Origin: Streptomyces diacarni
Lineage (GTDB): Bacteria; Actinomycetota; Actinomycetes; Streptomycetales; Streptomycetaceae
NCBI RefSeq assembly: GCF_003323715.1
Contig: NZ_QOIN01000024.1
Coordinates: 96,449-160,448 of the forward strand
Length of the DNA: 64,000 bases
Reading direction: 5' to 3'
The notes under the pieces: generated by a model
What the model saw: the letters and a program-made list of their open reading frames with translations, nothing else
What the model was told of the DNA's origin: nothing
Database searches by the model: none
Shown: positions 19,194 to 28,723 of the stretch, piece after piece
Numbering within the stretch: the stretch's first letter is position 1
How the letters are laid out: every line of letters begins with the position of its first letter
Position numbers and translations under genes: made by a program

Positions 19194-20441
19194 TTACGGG
19201 GTGCGGATCCCGTACCCCTCCGGCTCCTCCGCGGTCTCGTCGAACTCAGCGGGCTCAGCCGCTTCGGGGGCGTGCACGTCCGCGTCGTCCTCCTCCGAGC
19301 GGGCGCGATCCACGTAGCGGAGCACGCCCCACAGGGCGCGCTCGTTGAGGGGTTCGCGTCCCGCGGCACAGTCGCGGAGCCCCGCGCGGAGCGCCTCCGC
19401 GTCCACGCCCGCTCCGATCATCACCAGTTCCGTGCGCCGTTCGGCGTCGCGCGGCAGCCGCCGGGGCGCGAAGCGGAGGAACCCGCCGACGGCGTGCAGC
19501 TCGTACAGGTTGTCCGGGTCGGCGGAGCCGAAGTCGACATATCCCTTGATCCGGTAGAGCTTCTCCGGCCTGCTGTCCAGGAATTCCAGGAAACGGCGCG
19601 GGTCCATGGGTTCCCCAGCCGTGAACTCCACGGCTTCGTAGGCCGCGTGCAGGTGCGCGCCGTGTGTCCCGTGCATCCCGTGCGCGCCTTGCGCGCCGCA
19701 GCTCTCCTCGCCCCCTCCCTCATCCTCGCCGTACAGCAGGGAGTCGAACGAGAGCTGCTCGACGGGTGGCCGGGGCCGGTGCACGCGGTCGAACAGCAGC
19801 TGCGGGTCGACACGCCCGAAGGAGGCGGGGACGACGGGCCTCCCCGGGGCGAGCCGTTCGAGTTCCGTGCGCAGCGCCTCGTACCGCTCCTCGGGCACAC
19901 GGTCGGCCTTGTTCAGGACGAGCAGGTCGGCAGCGGCGACATGCCGCTCCAACTCGGGATGGCGGGCGCGTACCGCCTCGAACTCGGCGGCGTCCACCAC
20001 CTCGACGAGCCCACCGTAGACGGTCTGCGGGCTTCCTCCGGCCAGCAGCATCCGGATCAGCGTCTCGGGCTCGGCCAGCCCGCTCGCCTCGATCACGACG
20101 ACGTCCATACCGACCGCGGGGCGTGCGAGCCTCTCCAGCGCCTCGTCCATGTCGCTCGTGTCCACGGCGCAGCACAGACAGCCGTCGCCGAGGGAGACCA
20201 TGGAATCGACCTGCCCCGAGACCGCCATCGCGTCGATCTCGATACTGCCGAAGTCGTTGACGAGCGCGCCGATGCGCGTGCCCCGGGCGCTGCGCAGCAC
20301 ATGGTTGAGCAGGGTCGTCTTCCCCGAGCCGAGGAATCCGGCCAGCACCACGACCGGAATCCGGCCGCCCACCGCGCCCCGGTCCGTGGACGTGCGGACG
20401 TCCCCCGCATCCCGCTCCTGGCTGTCCTCCGTGCTGCCCAC
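19194..20441 (-). CDS. CobW/COG0523 family GTPase (metallochaperone-like)
   Basis: A 415-residue G3E-family GTPase. The P-loop GFLGSGKTT, the CxCC metal motif in GDGCLCCAV and the E-x-SGLAEP motif are all present, and the C-terminal CobW domain contains RPEKLYRIKGYVDF. A His-rich stretch (HGMHGTHGAHLH) between the domains could bind zinc. Family members insert or deliver metals such as Zn, Co or Ni. It is divergent from a sucrase/ferredoxin-like gene. Which metal is served cannot be told; I found no convincing Zur box upstream. Confidence 0.87.
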   Translation of the reverse strand: MGSTEDSQERDAGDVRTSTDRGAVGGRIPVVVLAGFLGSGKTTLLNHVLRSARGTRIGALVNDFGSIEIDAMAVSGQVDSMVSLGDGCLCCAVDTSDMDEALERLARPAVGMDVVVIEASGLAEPETLIRMLLAGGSPQTVYGGLVEVVDAAEFEAVRARHPELERHVAAADLLVLNKADRVPEERYEALRTELERLAPGRPVVPASFGRVDPQLLFDRVHRPRPPVEQLSFDSLLYGEDEGGGEESCGAQGAHGMHGTHGAHLHAAYEAVEFTAGEPMDPRRFLEFLDSRPEKLYRIKGYVDFGSADPDNLYELHAVGGFLRFAPRRLPRDAERRTELVMIGAGVDAEALRAGLRDCAAGREPLNERALWGVLRYVDRARSEEDDADVHAPEAAEPAEFDETAEEPEGYGIRTP

Positions 20442-20588
20442 TCCGCCTGCTCCCCTCCTGTCGTCGCAGCTGAAACGGGTGCCGATGGTAGCCGAGCGGC
20501 ACGGCGGACCGACCCCCTACAGGCGGGCCGTAGGCGGGCGGGGCCGTGCCCCGCGGGTGGGCAGCCGTGCCGGGCGCGACGGCGGAGG

Positions 20589-20607
20589 GCAGGTTAGGGT
20601 CGCCTGT
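20589..20607 (+). promoter_or_regulatory. Candidate iron box (DmdR1/IdeR-type operator)
   Basis: The sequence AGGTTAGGGTCGCCT immediately before the GTG start matches about 13 of 19 positions of the Streptomyces DmdR1 box (TTAGGTTAGGCTCACCTAA). It would overlap the ribosome binding region or a leaderless start. Confidence 0.5.
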
Positions 20608-21627
20608 GTGAGCACGTGTGCGACGGCTTCCAGAACGCTGGCCGAACCCCTGGCGGGTACGGCGGCCACAGCCCGTACCTGGCTGCTGGTGGAACAGCCG
20701 GGGCCCTGGGGCAGGAAGGCACTGACGCAGAGCCGCCTCGATCCGGGCCTCGGCCAGGCGCTCGACACCGCCGCGAGCGCCCATGGCGCCCGTGTCGCCC
20801 TGATCCGGCGTCCGGAGCGGCACGCCGACCACTCCCCCGCCGCCGGTCATCGGGTCTACCTGGCCCGCACCGTGCCCGGCGACGCCTGGGTGCGCACGGC
20901 GCGACTGCCCGGCGACGGAGGCCTGGAAGCGCTGCGCGCGCTGGACTTCGCGGCCTTCGACGATCCGGCAGCCGCTGCGCGCGGCGCCGCGACGGCGCCG
21001 TGGTGGGAGCCGTGGTGGGAGCCGTACGAGGGCGACCCTCTCGCACTCGTGTGCACCAACGGCAAACGGGACCGCTGCTGCGCCCTGCTCGGCAGGCCCC
21101 TGGCAGCCGAGCTCGCCGCGTCCGGCGGTGCGAACGTCTGGGAGATCACCCACCTCGGCGGCCACCGGTTCGCGCCGACACTCCTGGTGCTCCCGCACGG
21201 TTACGCGTACGGGCGTCTTGACGCCGCCGGCGTCAAGAGCGTGCTCGACGCGGTGCGAGACGGCCGCATGTCGCTGGAGGGCTGCCGAGGCCGCTCGGCG
21301 TGGGACCGGCCGGGACAGGCTGCGGATCTCGCGGTGCGGGAGCGGATCGGCGAGCTGCGGGCGGAAGCGATGTCCGTCCTCGCCGTACGGACCGGCTCGG
21401 ACGGCTCACACCGGATCGTGACGGTCGCCCACGTGGACGGCCGACGCTGGCGGGTCGTCCTCCGGGAACGCACCGGGGGCCCCGCCGTGCCGGCGAGCTG
21501 CGGGGCGGAGCCCGCCGGCACGGTACGCCTGGACGTCGAGGCGCTCGACGAGGTCGAAAGGGGCGCGGGGATCGAAGAGAGCGACGCACTGGAGGGGACC
21601 GACGGGACTGCGGCAGACTCCCGCTGA
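20608..21627 (+). CDS. Sucrase/ferredoxin-like family protein
   Basis: A 339-residue thioredoxin-like-fold protein of the sucrase/ferredoxin-like family (PF06999). Conserved marks are the Cys cluster CTNGKRDRCC and the HLGGHRFAPT block, which in related proteins bind a [2Fe-2S] cluster. No enzymatic role is established. The GTG at 20608 (MSTCATASRTL) fits homologues; upstream sequence in the frame overlaps the divergent CobW gene. A candidate iron box sits directly before the start, consistent with iron-responsive expression. Confidence 0.82.
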   Translation: MSTCATASRTLAEPLAGTAATARTWLLVEQPGPWGRKALTQSRLDPGLGQALDTAASAHGARVALIRRPERHADHSPAAGHRVYLARTVPGDAWVRTARLPGDGGLEALRALDFAAFDDPAAAARGAATAPWWEPWWEPYEGDPLALVCTNGKRDRCCALLGRPLAAELAASGGANVWEITHLGGHRFAPTLLVLPHGYAYGRLDAAGVKSVLDAVRDGRMSLEGCRGRSAWDRPGQAADLAVRERIGELRAEAMSVLAVRTGSDGSHRIVTVAHVDGRRWRVVLRERTGGPAVPASCGAEPAGTVRLDVEALDEVERGAGIEESDALEGTDGTAADSR

Positions 21628-21878
21628 GCGCGCGAGTACCGCCCCACCGAAGCGTGTCGCGTACGGGCGCGCCGTCCCCGCCCGATCGCGTCCTCGTTGC
21701 CCACCTCCCCGCCCCCGTCGCCTGCACTCATCTTCCGCCCTTGGCGCCTGCACCCGTCTCGTGCGCGTGCACGGCTGCGGGGCCATACGTCCCCACTCAC
21801 GCCGCGAGGTCGCCCGTGTCCCTTCCCGGCACGTCCTCCAGCCACTCTCCTGGCACGCCCTCCAGCCACCCTTCCGGG

Positions 21879-23714
21879 ATGTTCTCCAGGCACTGTCCTG
21901 ACACGTCTTCCAGCCGCCGTCCGTTCCTTCTCCGGTCTGCCGGCCGCCGCTCGGTGCGGCGCCCCTCCGCCGGGCGACGGCACTTCCGTGTCGGCCTGCC
22001 CGGGTGGCCGCGGCGCGTGTCCTCCCAGGTGCTGCTCATGCAACTGGCGGTCGTCACAGGGGTGACCGCCCTGGCGACGGGGCTGTTCCTCGCACCGTTC
22101 AGCGCACAACTCGACGACCAGGCGTCCCGGCGTGCGCTGGCCATCGCCCAGGCGACCGCCGCCGAACCGGATCTGCCCGCGTTGCTGACCGAGGGCGGCG
22201 GCCCCTCGCGCGACGGCCCCGTCCAGCGGCTGGCGGAGAGGGTGCGCCGCGCCACCGGCGCCAGCTACATCGTGGTGCTGGACACCCGGGGCATCCGCTG
22301 GTCGCACGCGGAGCCGGACCGGATCGGCGAGCACGTGTCCACCGATCCCGGACCCGCGCTCGCGGGCCGCGAGGTGCACCACATCGACGAGGGAACGCTG
22401 GGCAGGTCGGCCCGCGGAAAGGTGCCGCTGCGCGACGGTCGGGGACAGGTCGTCGGGGCGGTCTCGGTGGGGATCGCCTACGACAGCGTGCGGGACCGCT
22501 TTCTCCACGCCGTGCCCGGCCTGCTCGCCTACGCGGGCGGCGCGCTCGGCGTCGGCGCACTGGCCGCGCTCCTTCTCTTCCGCCGCCTGCAAAAGCGCAC
22601 CCATGCTCTGGAGTTCTCGGACATCAGCGCGCTGCTGGCCGAGCGGGAAGCGATCCTGCACGGCATCCGGGAGGGTGTCGTGGCCCTGGACGGCGCGGGC
22701 AGGATCAGGCTCGTCAACGACGAGGCCCAGCGTCTGCTGGACCTGGCGCCCCACCACATCGGTCTGTCGCCGCACCAGGCGCTGGGTACAGGGCGTACGG
22801 CCAGGCTGCTGGCGGGCGAGGTGCCGGGCGCCGACCTGCTGACCGTCAGCGGCGGGAGGGTGCTGGTCGCCAACCGGATGCCCACGGACGACGGCGGCGC
22901 GGTGGCCACCCTGCGCGACCGGACCGAACTGGAACTGCTCGGCCGGGAACTCGACGGCTCCCACGGGCTGATCGACGCCCTGCGCGCCCAGGACCACGAA
23001 CACGCCAACCGTCTGCACATCCTGCTCGGACTGCTCCAGTTGGACATGGTGGAGGACGCGGTCGCGTATCTGAGCGAAACCGTCGGAGTGCACCGGGCGA
23101 CGGCCGAGGAGATAGCAGGGCACGTACGCGATCCGATGCTCGCCGCACTGCTGGTCGGCAAGGCCACGGTGGCGGCGGAGCGCGGGGCCGCCCTGCGCAT
23201 CGCGGCGGGCACGCTGCTGCCCGACCGCCTGGTGGATCCGCCGGAGCTGGCGACGGTGCTGGGCAACCTGGTCGACAACGCCCTCGACGCGGTCTCCGGC
23301 ACGGCAGGCGGAGAGGTGGAGGTGGCGCTCGCCACGACCGCGGAGCCGCACGGAACCGGAGTCACGCTGCGGGTGAGCGACAACGGTCCGGGCATCCCGG
23401 CACAGCACCGCGAGACCGTGTTCACGGAGGGCTGGTCCACCAAGGAGCCACCCGCGCACGGTCGGCGCGGGCTCGGCCTCGCCCTGGTGCGACGCCTGGC
23501 TGAGCGGCACGGCGGCACCGCCCGGGTCGGCGAGAGCGCGGACGGAGGCGCGGAGTTCACCGTGGCCCTCCCCGAAGCGCTGCATCCCGAAGACCCTCGC
23601 GGCGATTCCTCTCACCCTCGCAGCGGAACCCGTCGTCCTCGGCCCGGGCTTCCGCACGGGACCGGGGAGCCACCGGAGGGCAGCGAGGGTCTCAGACAGC
23701 GCCCGCGCCCGTGA
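21879..23714 (+). CDS. CitA/DcuS-type sensor histidine kinase
   Basis: A membrane sensor kinase. A first membrane helix (LLMQLAVVTGVTALATGLFLA), an extracytoplasmic PAS-like domain (about 130 residues), a second helix (LLAYAGGALGVGALAALLLF), a cytoplasmic PAS domain, then a Spo0B-like phosphoacceptor with His in QDHEHANRLH, and an HATPase with LVDNALDAV and DNGPGIP. The start is uncertain: ATG 21879 gives 611 residues, GTG 22017 gives 565 and lies just before the first helix. Kinases of this family detect di- and tricarboxylates. No response regulator gene is adjacent, which is unusual. Confidence 0.85.
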   Translation: MFSRHCPDTSSSRRPFLLRSAGRRSVRRPSAGRRHFRVGLPGWPRRVSSQVLLMQLAVVTGVTALATGLFLAPFSAQLDDQASRRALAIAQATAAEPDLPALLTEGGGPSRDGPVQRLAERVRRATGASYIVVLDTRGIRWSHAEPDRIGEHVSTDPGPALAGREVHHIDEGTLGRSARGKVPLRDGRGQVVGAVSVGIAYDSVRDRFLHAVPGLLAYAGGALGVGALAALLLFRRLQKRTHALEFSDISALLAEREAILHGIREGVVALDGAGRIRLVNDEAQRLLDLAPHHIGLSPHQALGTGRTARLLAGEVPGADLLTVSGGRVLVANRMPTDDGGAVATLRDRTELELLGRELDGSHGLIDALRAQDHEHANRLHILLGLLQLDMVEDAVAYLSETVGVHRATAEEIAGHVRDPMLAALLVGKATVAAERGAALRIAAGTLLPDRLVDPPELATVLGNLVDNALDAVSGTAGGEVEVALATTAEPHGTGVTLRVSDNGPGIPAQHRETVFTEGWSTKEPPAHGRRGLGLALVRRLAERHGGTARVGESADGGAEFTVALPEALHPEDPRGDSSHPRSGTRRPRPGLPHGTGEPPEGSEGLRQRPRP

Positions 23715-24138
23715 GCGAGCGCACCTCCGTCTCGGCGTAGCGCCCCTCGTCGGGACGCTCGCGGGAGCGCACCGTGCCGAGCCAGCCGCACAGGAAGCCG
23801 ACCGGAATCGAGACGACGCCCGGGTTCTCCAGCGGGAAGCAGGCGAAGTCCACGCCGGGAAAGAGGGCGCGTGGGGCGCCGGAGACGACAGGCGAGAGCG
23901 CCACGAGCACCATCGAGGACAGCAGGCCCCCGTACACCGCCCACACGAACCTCCGGTAGCGGCCGCGCACTTCATGGAACGCCGCGCTGCGCCCGACCGT
24001 CAGGTACGCCTCTCGCGTGCCCGTCCGCACCGGCCCGGTGCGGTCTCCCTGGGGCCGGGCCGGTCCCGGAGGAGGGGCACAACCGAGCCGGGAGCCGCCG
24101 GTGGAGAGGGAGTCGTACCAGGGATCGTCGATGCGCAT
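23692..24138 (-). CDS. DUF485 domain-containing membrane protein
   Basis: A 148-residue small membrane protein. The DUF485 domain starts at FHEVRGRYRRFVWAVYGG and contains two membrane helices (about 63-85 and 102-122). In many bacteria DUF485 genes precede a sodium:solute (acetate-type) symporter gene, with which they are co-transcribed. Here the stop codon instead overlaps the 3' end of the convergent kinase gene by 23 bp, and no symporter follows. Confidence 0.8.
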   Translation of the reverse strand: MRIDDPWYDSLSTGGSRLGCAPPPGPARPQGDRTGPVRTGTREAYLTVGRSAAFHEVRGRYRRFVWAVYGGLLSSMVLVALSPVVSGAPRALFPGVDFACFPLENPGVVSIPVGFLCGWLGTVRSRERPDEGRYAETEVRSLTGAGAV

Positions 24139-24182
24139 GCCGTCAGAATGAGCGCACCACTGCGCTCCTGTTCGGCCGAGAC

Positions 24183-24214
24183 CGGCTCGTTCACCTCTTC
24201 TGGTGAACGAGCCG
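24183..24214 (-). terminator. Terminator downstream of parE
   Basis: A perfect 13-bp inverted repeat (arms 24183-24195 and 24202-24214, 6-nt loop) lies about 185 bases after the parE stop and upstream of the DUF485 gene. Confidence 0.6.
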
Positions 24215-24397
24215 CTGAGCCGACCCGGAAAGCGGGACGCGAGCGGCCGGGCCAGCGCCCACGCAGCGGGACGCGAGTCGCCGGACCGCCCCCGGCGGCC
24301 GAACGCGTCCCGTGTTCGGCTGGCCGAACACACTCCCGTTTACGGCCAGCCGGAAGCACCCCCGTTCACGGCACGTCACGGCAGGCCGGTTTCCGGC

Positions 24398-26521
24398 TCA
24401 GATGTCGATGCGGGAGCGGTCCAACGTGGCGGCGGAGGAGCTGATGAACTCCCGGCGCGGAGCCACCTCGCTGCCCATCAGCAGGGAGAACGCCTCCTCG
24501 GCCGCCTCCAGATCGCTGATGTTGATGCGGCGCAGCGTACGGTGCCGCGGGTCCATCGTCGTCTCCGCCAACTGGTCGGCGTCCATCTCGCCCAGCCCCT
24601 TGTAGCGCTGGATGGACTCCTTGTAACGCGTTCCCTTGCGCTCGAGTTCCAGCAGCGTCTGGCGCAACTCGTTGTCCGAGTAGGTGTACAGGAACTTCTC
24701 CTGGCCCTTCTTCGGATTGATCAGCTCGATCCGGTGCAAAGGCGGCACCGCGGAGAAGACCCGGCCCTCCTCCACCATCGGCCGCATGTAGCGCTGGAAG
24801 AGCGTGAGCAGCAGGCAGCGGATGTGGGCACCGTCCACATCGGCGTCGGCAAGGAAGATGACCTTGCCGTACCTGGCCTGGTCGATGTCGAAGGACCGTC
24901 CCGACCCGGCTCCTATGACCTGGATGATCGAGCCGCACTCGGCGTTCTTGAGCATGTCGGAGACGGACGACTTCTGCACGTTGAGGATCTTGCCGCGGAT
25001 CGGCAGCAGCGCCTGGAACTCGGAGTTCCGCGCCACCTTCGCGGTGCCGAGCGCGGAGTCGCCCTCGACGATGAACAACTCGGTGCGGTCGATGTCATCG
25101 GCACGGCAGTCGGCCAGCTTGGCGGGCAGCGCCGAGGACTCCAGCGCGGTCTTGCGGCGCTGCGCCTCCTTGTGCTGCCGCGCGGCGATCCGCGTCCGGG
25201 CCGCGGCGACGACCTTCTCCAGCACGGAGCGGGCCTGCGCCTTGGCGTCCCGCTTCGAGGAGGTCAGGAAGGCCTTCAGCTCCTTGGCCACCACCTGCGC
25301 GACGATGCGCGAGGCCGCGGAGGTCCCCAGCACCTCCTTGGTCTGCCCTTCGAACTGCGGCTCGGCCAGCCGGACGGTCACCACGGCGGTGAGCCCTTCG
25401 GTGGCGTCGTCCTTGACGACGTCGTCGTCGGCGACCTTCAGCAGCCTGTTCGTGCGCAGTGCCTCGTTGACGGTCTTGGTCACAGCGCGCTCGAAGCCGG
25501 CGACGTGCGTGCCGCCCTTGGGCGTCGCGATGATGTTCACGAACGACTTGACCGTCGTGTCGTACCCGGTCCCCCAGCGCAGCGCGACATCCACGCCGAG
25601 CTCCCGCTGGACCTCCGAGGGTGTCATGTGCCCGCGGTCGTCGAGAACCGGCACGGTCTCCTTGAACGTCCCTTGGCCCTGCAACCTGAGCACGTCACAG
25701 ACCGGCTTGTCGGGAGCGAGGTACTCGCAGAACTCGCTGATCCCGCCGTCGTAGTGGAACGTCTCCTGCGAGACGTCCTCACTCTCCAGACCCCGCTCGT
25801 CCCGCACAACCAGCGTCAGCCCGGGCACCAGGAACGCGGTCTGACGGGCACGTGCGTACAGCGTGTCCAAGGAGAGCTTGGCGTCCTTGAGGAAGATCTG
25901 CCGGTCGGACCAGTAGCGGATCCTGGTGCCCGTACGCGTCTTGGGAATCTTCTTGCCCTTGAGTACCCCGCTGGAGGGATCGAAGGGTGCCTCGGGTCCC
26001 GGCTCGGTGAAGATGCCGGGCACACCGCGACGGAAGCTGATGGTGTGGGTGCGACTGTGCAGGTCGACCTCGACGTCCAGGCGCGAGGAGAGCGCGTTCA
26101 CCACGGAAGCGCCGACGCCGTGCAGGCCGCCGGAGGCCGCGTAGGAGCCACCACCGAACTTGCCGCCGGCGTGCAGCTTGGTCATCACCACCTCGACACC
26201 GGGGAGACCCGTCTTCGGTTCGATGTCGACGGGGATGCCCCGGCCGTTGTCGGTGACCTCGACCGAGCCGTCCTCGTGCAGGATGACCTCGATCCGGTCG
26301 CAGTAGCCCCCCAGGGCTTCGTCAACGGAGTTGTCGATGATCTCCCACAGGCAGTGCATCAGGCCGCGACTGTCTGTCGAGCCGATGTACATGCCGGGCC
26401 GCTTGCGGACGGCCTCCAAGCCCTCCAGGACGAGCAGATGCCGCGCGGTGTAATTGGAACCGCCCTCACGGTCTGCCCCGGTCAGCAGTGCGGTGGACGG
26501 CACGGACATGTCGGCGGTCAC
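24398..26521 (-). CDS. parE: DNA topoisomerase IV subunit B
   Basis: The ATPase subunit that works with ParC in decatenation. The 707-residue product has the GHKL ATPase domain (EIIDNSVDEAL, TDNGRGIPV), the transducer domain and the TOPRIM domain (FIVEGDSALG and DADVDGAHI). It starts with GTG and has GAGGAG about 10 nt upstream; an in-frame ATG lies 12 bases downstream. ParE is preferred over GyrB by the lack of the long GyrB insertion and by the parC neighbour about 5 kb away. Confidence 0.93.
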   Translation of the reverse strand: MTADMSVPSTALLTGADREGGSNYTARHLLVLEGLEAVRKRPGMYIGSTDSRGLMHCLWEIIDNSVDEALGGYCDRIEVILHEDGSVEVTDNGRGIPVDIEPKTGLPGVEVVMTKLHAGGKFGGGSYAASGGLHGVGASVVNALSSRLDVEVDLHSRTHTISFRRGVPGIFTEPGPEAPFDPSSGVLKGKKIPKTRTGTRIRYWSDRQIFLKDAKLSLDTLYARARQTAFLVPGLTLVVRDERGLESEDVSQETFHYDGGISEFCEYLAPDKPVCDVLRLQGQGTFKETVPVLDDRGHMTPSEVQRELGVDVALRWGTGYDTTVKSFVNIIATPKGGTHVAGFERAVTKTVNEALRTNRLLKVADDDVVKDDATEGLTAVVTVRLAEPQFEGQTKEVLGTSAASRIVAQVVAKELKAFLTSSKRDAKAQARSVLEKVVAAARTRIAARQHKEAQRRKTALESSALPAKLADCRADDIDRTELFIVEGDSALGTAKVARNSEFQALLPIRGKILNVQKSSVSDMLKNAECGSIIQVIGAGSGRSFDIDQARYGKVIFLADADVDGAHIRCLLLTLFQRYMRPMVEEGRVFSAVPPLHRIELINPKKGQEKFLYTYSDNELRQTLLELERKGTRYKESIQRYKGLGEMDADQLAETTMDPRHRTLRRINISDLEAAEEAFSLLMGSEVAPRREFISSSAATLDRSRIDI

Positions 26522-27031
26522 GCGGTTCGCTCCTCGCTGAATTCTGCTTGAGACGGCTGGGTTGCCGCGTCAGAGGGTACCGAGGCCCAGGACGGCGCGT
26601 GACGCACGACCCAGGCCAGGGATAAGGAGAACAGCCATGCTAGCCCATATTCGATATCCTGTTCGATAACCCGCCTGGGTGACTCACACATCACGTTCCC
26701 ATCCAGGCATGAACCGTTTAGGCTCCGGGCACGTCCTCCACAACGGAGAAGGGAACAGCCCGGAGTCGGACGACAACCCAACGGCACGACGGAAGCCTGC
26801 CAGCGCCACTGGCAGGAGCCGGCCACCACTCACCGTCACAAACTCCACGACAGACCGAACACAACAGACGGAAACCCCAACCCCTGCAATACGGCCCATT
26901 CGCCGCCACCCGGCAACAATCCGGCCTCCCGGCCAAAAAAGTCCGGGAATGAAGGCCAGAGCGGGAACGTTTTCGGCCTGGTTGGATGTTGACCCTGGTA
27001 CGACAGCTCGTCGAGCTAGAGAAGAGGCGAC
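26522..27031. other. Intergenic region between parE and the DUF7455 gene
   Basis: About 510 bases with no supportable gene. It is less GC-rich than its surroundings near 26640-26960 and should hold divergent promoters. TTGACC at about 26989 could be a -35 element, but no well-spaced -10 was found. Confidence 0.4.
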
Positions 27032-27262
27032 GTGACTACAGTTCTGACCCCCGCGACCCCGCTGACTGCAGCCGACCGCTGTGACCGCTGCAACGCCCAG
27101 GCCTATCTGCGCGTTGTCCTGGTGAGTGGCGGAGAGCTGCTGTTCTGCGCCCACCACGGCCGCAAGTACGAGCCGGAGCTCAAGAAGATCGCCGCGGAGA
27201 TACAGGACGAGACGGAGAAGCTCACCGCGACTCCTGCCACTGCGGGCGAGGACGAACGGTGA
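27032..27262 (+). CDS. DUF7455 family small protein
   Basis: A 76-residue acidic protein widespread in actinobacteria. It has two Cys pairs' worth of ligands: CDRCNAQAYLRV followed by LLFCAHHGRKYEPEL, which suggests a small zinc ribbon. A GTG start with a purine-rich GAGAAGAGG just upstream. Function unknown. Confidence 0.85.
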   Translation: MTTVLTPATPLTAADRCDRCNAQAYLRVVLVSGGELLFCAHHGRKYEPELKKIAAEIQDETEKLTATPATAGEDER

Positions 27263-27625
27263 CCTGCTGAGCTGACGCCTTCGCGTCCGCATCCGACGAG
27301 CTACCCCGGCACAGGCCGGTATCGGCGGGCGGCCCTCCCACCAGCGGGAGGACCGTCCGCCCTCGTCGTTTCCCGGCCGGCCTCCGGCCGTCCACGCGGG
27401 TACGCGTTCGGCCGAGACCAGGGCACGAGATCATGGCCGATTCCTCCGCTTCGTGGTCGACCGGTGGCCGGTTGTACCCGCGGTCGGTCCGGCTCATCGG
27501 ACGGCCACCGGGACACTTCGGACGCTGATTTCCTCCCTCAGGGGCAGCGAACCGGCCGGCCCCGGTTGAGTCAGGGACTGCCGGGCAACCCCTGCAAAGC
27601 CCTCTGTATGCGGCCTGAGTGCCGC
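27263..27625. other. Intergenic region with an imperfect terminator-like hairpin
   Basis: About 360 bases between convergent genes. An imperfect GC-rich hairpin lies near 27327-27363. I see no gene. Confidence 0.4.
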
Positions 27626-28531
27626 TCAGGAGCCCGTGGATGCGGCCGAGTCCTCCTGGGCCCCGATGACGGACTGCACCGCTGAGATCCGCGTATACAC
27701 GCCTGGGCGCCCCTGCTGCCCGCAGCCGATGCCCCAGGAAACCAGTCCCACGAGCTTGCCCTGGGCGACCAGCGGGCCGCCGCTGTCCCCCTGGCAGGCG
27801 TCCTTGCCTCCCTGCTTGAGACCGGCGCACAGCATGGTGCCGCGGTCGTACGTACCCTCGGCCGACCCCGGATACGCACGCTCACAGTCCGCGTCCGGCA
27901 GCACATTGACCCCCGCCGCGTGCAGGGTGTCCGCGTAGTCCCCGCGCCCTGTGGTGTCGCCCCAGCCGTAGACGGTGGCCGCCGTGCCCGCCTGGTACGC
28001 GGAATCACCCTTCCGCGCCATCGGGAGGACGGCGTTCCGCGGCAGCGCGGAAGCCAGCCGCAGGACCGCGATGTCCCCCTTGTTGGTCTTGGGGTCGTAC
28101 TCCGGGTTGACCTTCCAGGACTCGACGGCGATCTCCTTGCCCGTCGTCTGCGTGAGATCCCCTCGCCCTGTGATGACCCGCAGGTCGTCGACCTGCGACG
28201 GATCGGCACCCAGCACCTCGCGGCTGACGCAGTGCGCCGCCGTGACAGCCGTACGGGGGCCTACCACCGCACTGCCGCAGAACTGCCCCGAACGCTCCGG
28301 CCCGAACCGCGAGCGACTGGAGAGCGCCGCCACCCACGGATGACTCTCGGCACTCACCGGTCTTCCGCCGATCACGGCACGGTCGCCCGGGTCCTGGCCG
28401 TGCGCCGCGGCGGGTGAGGCCGCAGGGGCGAGGAGCACCGCTATGAGCGCCACCCCCAGGACGAAAAGACGACTTCCCGGGCTCCCGGGAGTGCGGACAG
28501 CGCGTGTTCGCTTACAGCGCATCCCTCGCAT
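27626..28531 (-). CDS. Secreted trypsin-like serine protease (S1)
   Basis: A 301-residue secreted protease. The signal peptide runs to about residue 43 (Arg-rich start, long hydrophobic core, SPAAAHG). A short pro-segment precedes the mature-type VIGG at 53-56. The triad is complete: His100 in TAAHC, Asp153 in GDIAVL, Ser250 in GDSGGP. Asp244, six residues before the Ser, predicts trypsin-like cleavage after Lys or Arg. The start MRGMRCKRTR was chosen because the signal peptide follows it directly. It is downstream of hrdB but separated from it by a strong terminator. Confidence 0.92.
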   Translation of the reverse strand: MRGMRCKRTRAVRTPGSPGSRLFVLGVALIAVLLAPAASPAAAHGQDPGDRAVIGGRPVSAESHPWVAALSSRSRFGPERSGQFCGSAVVGPRTAVTAAHCVSREVLGADPSQVDDLRVITGRGDLTQTTGKEIAVESWKVNPEYDPKTNKGDIAVLRLASALPRNAVLPMARKGDSAYQAGTAATVYGWGDTTGRGDYADTLHAAGVNVLPDADCERAYPGSAEGTYDRGTMLCAGLKQGGKDACQGDSGGPLVAQGKLVGLVSWGIGCGQQGRPGVYTRISAVQSVIGAQEDSAASTGS

Positions 28532-28723
28532 GAACCGACCTCCTGCACCGTGCGGAACTACCTGACTACCCAGGGTGTTCCTGTCGCACGCCGCGCGCAT
28601 CCCGAGACGACCATGACGAGCGCCTGACACTCGTATGCACGTACGGGCACCGGAAAACGGCGCGACCCCACGGCGGAGGCCAGGCCGGGCACACCGCGCC
28701 TCGGGGCCGATGGCCACACGGCT

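Noticed and set aside
20442..20588. Zur box upstream of the CobW-type GTPase
   Set aside because: No good match to a TGAAAATnATTTTCA-like palindrome.
21201..23975. A 924-codon minus-strand frame opposite the sensor kinase
   Set aside because: Antisense to conserved kinase motifs; no similarity of its own.
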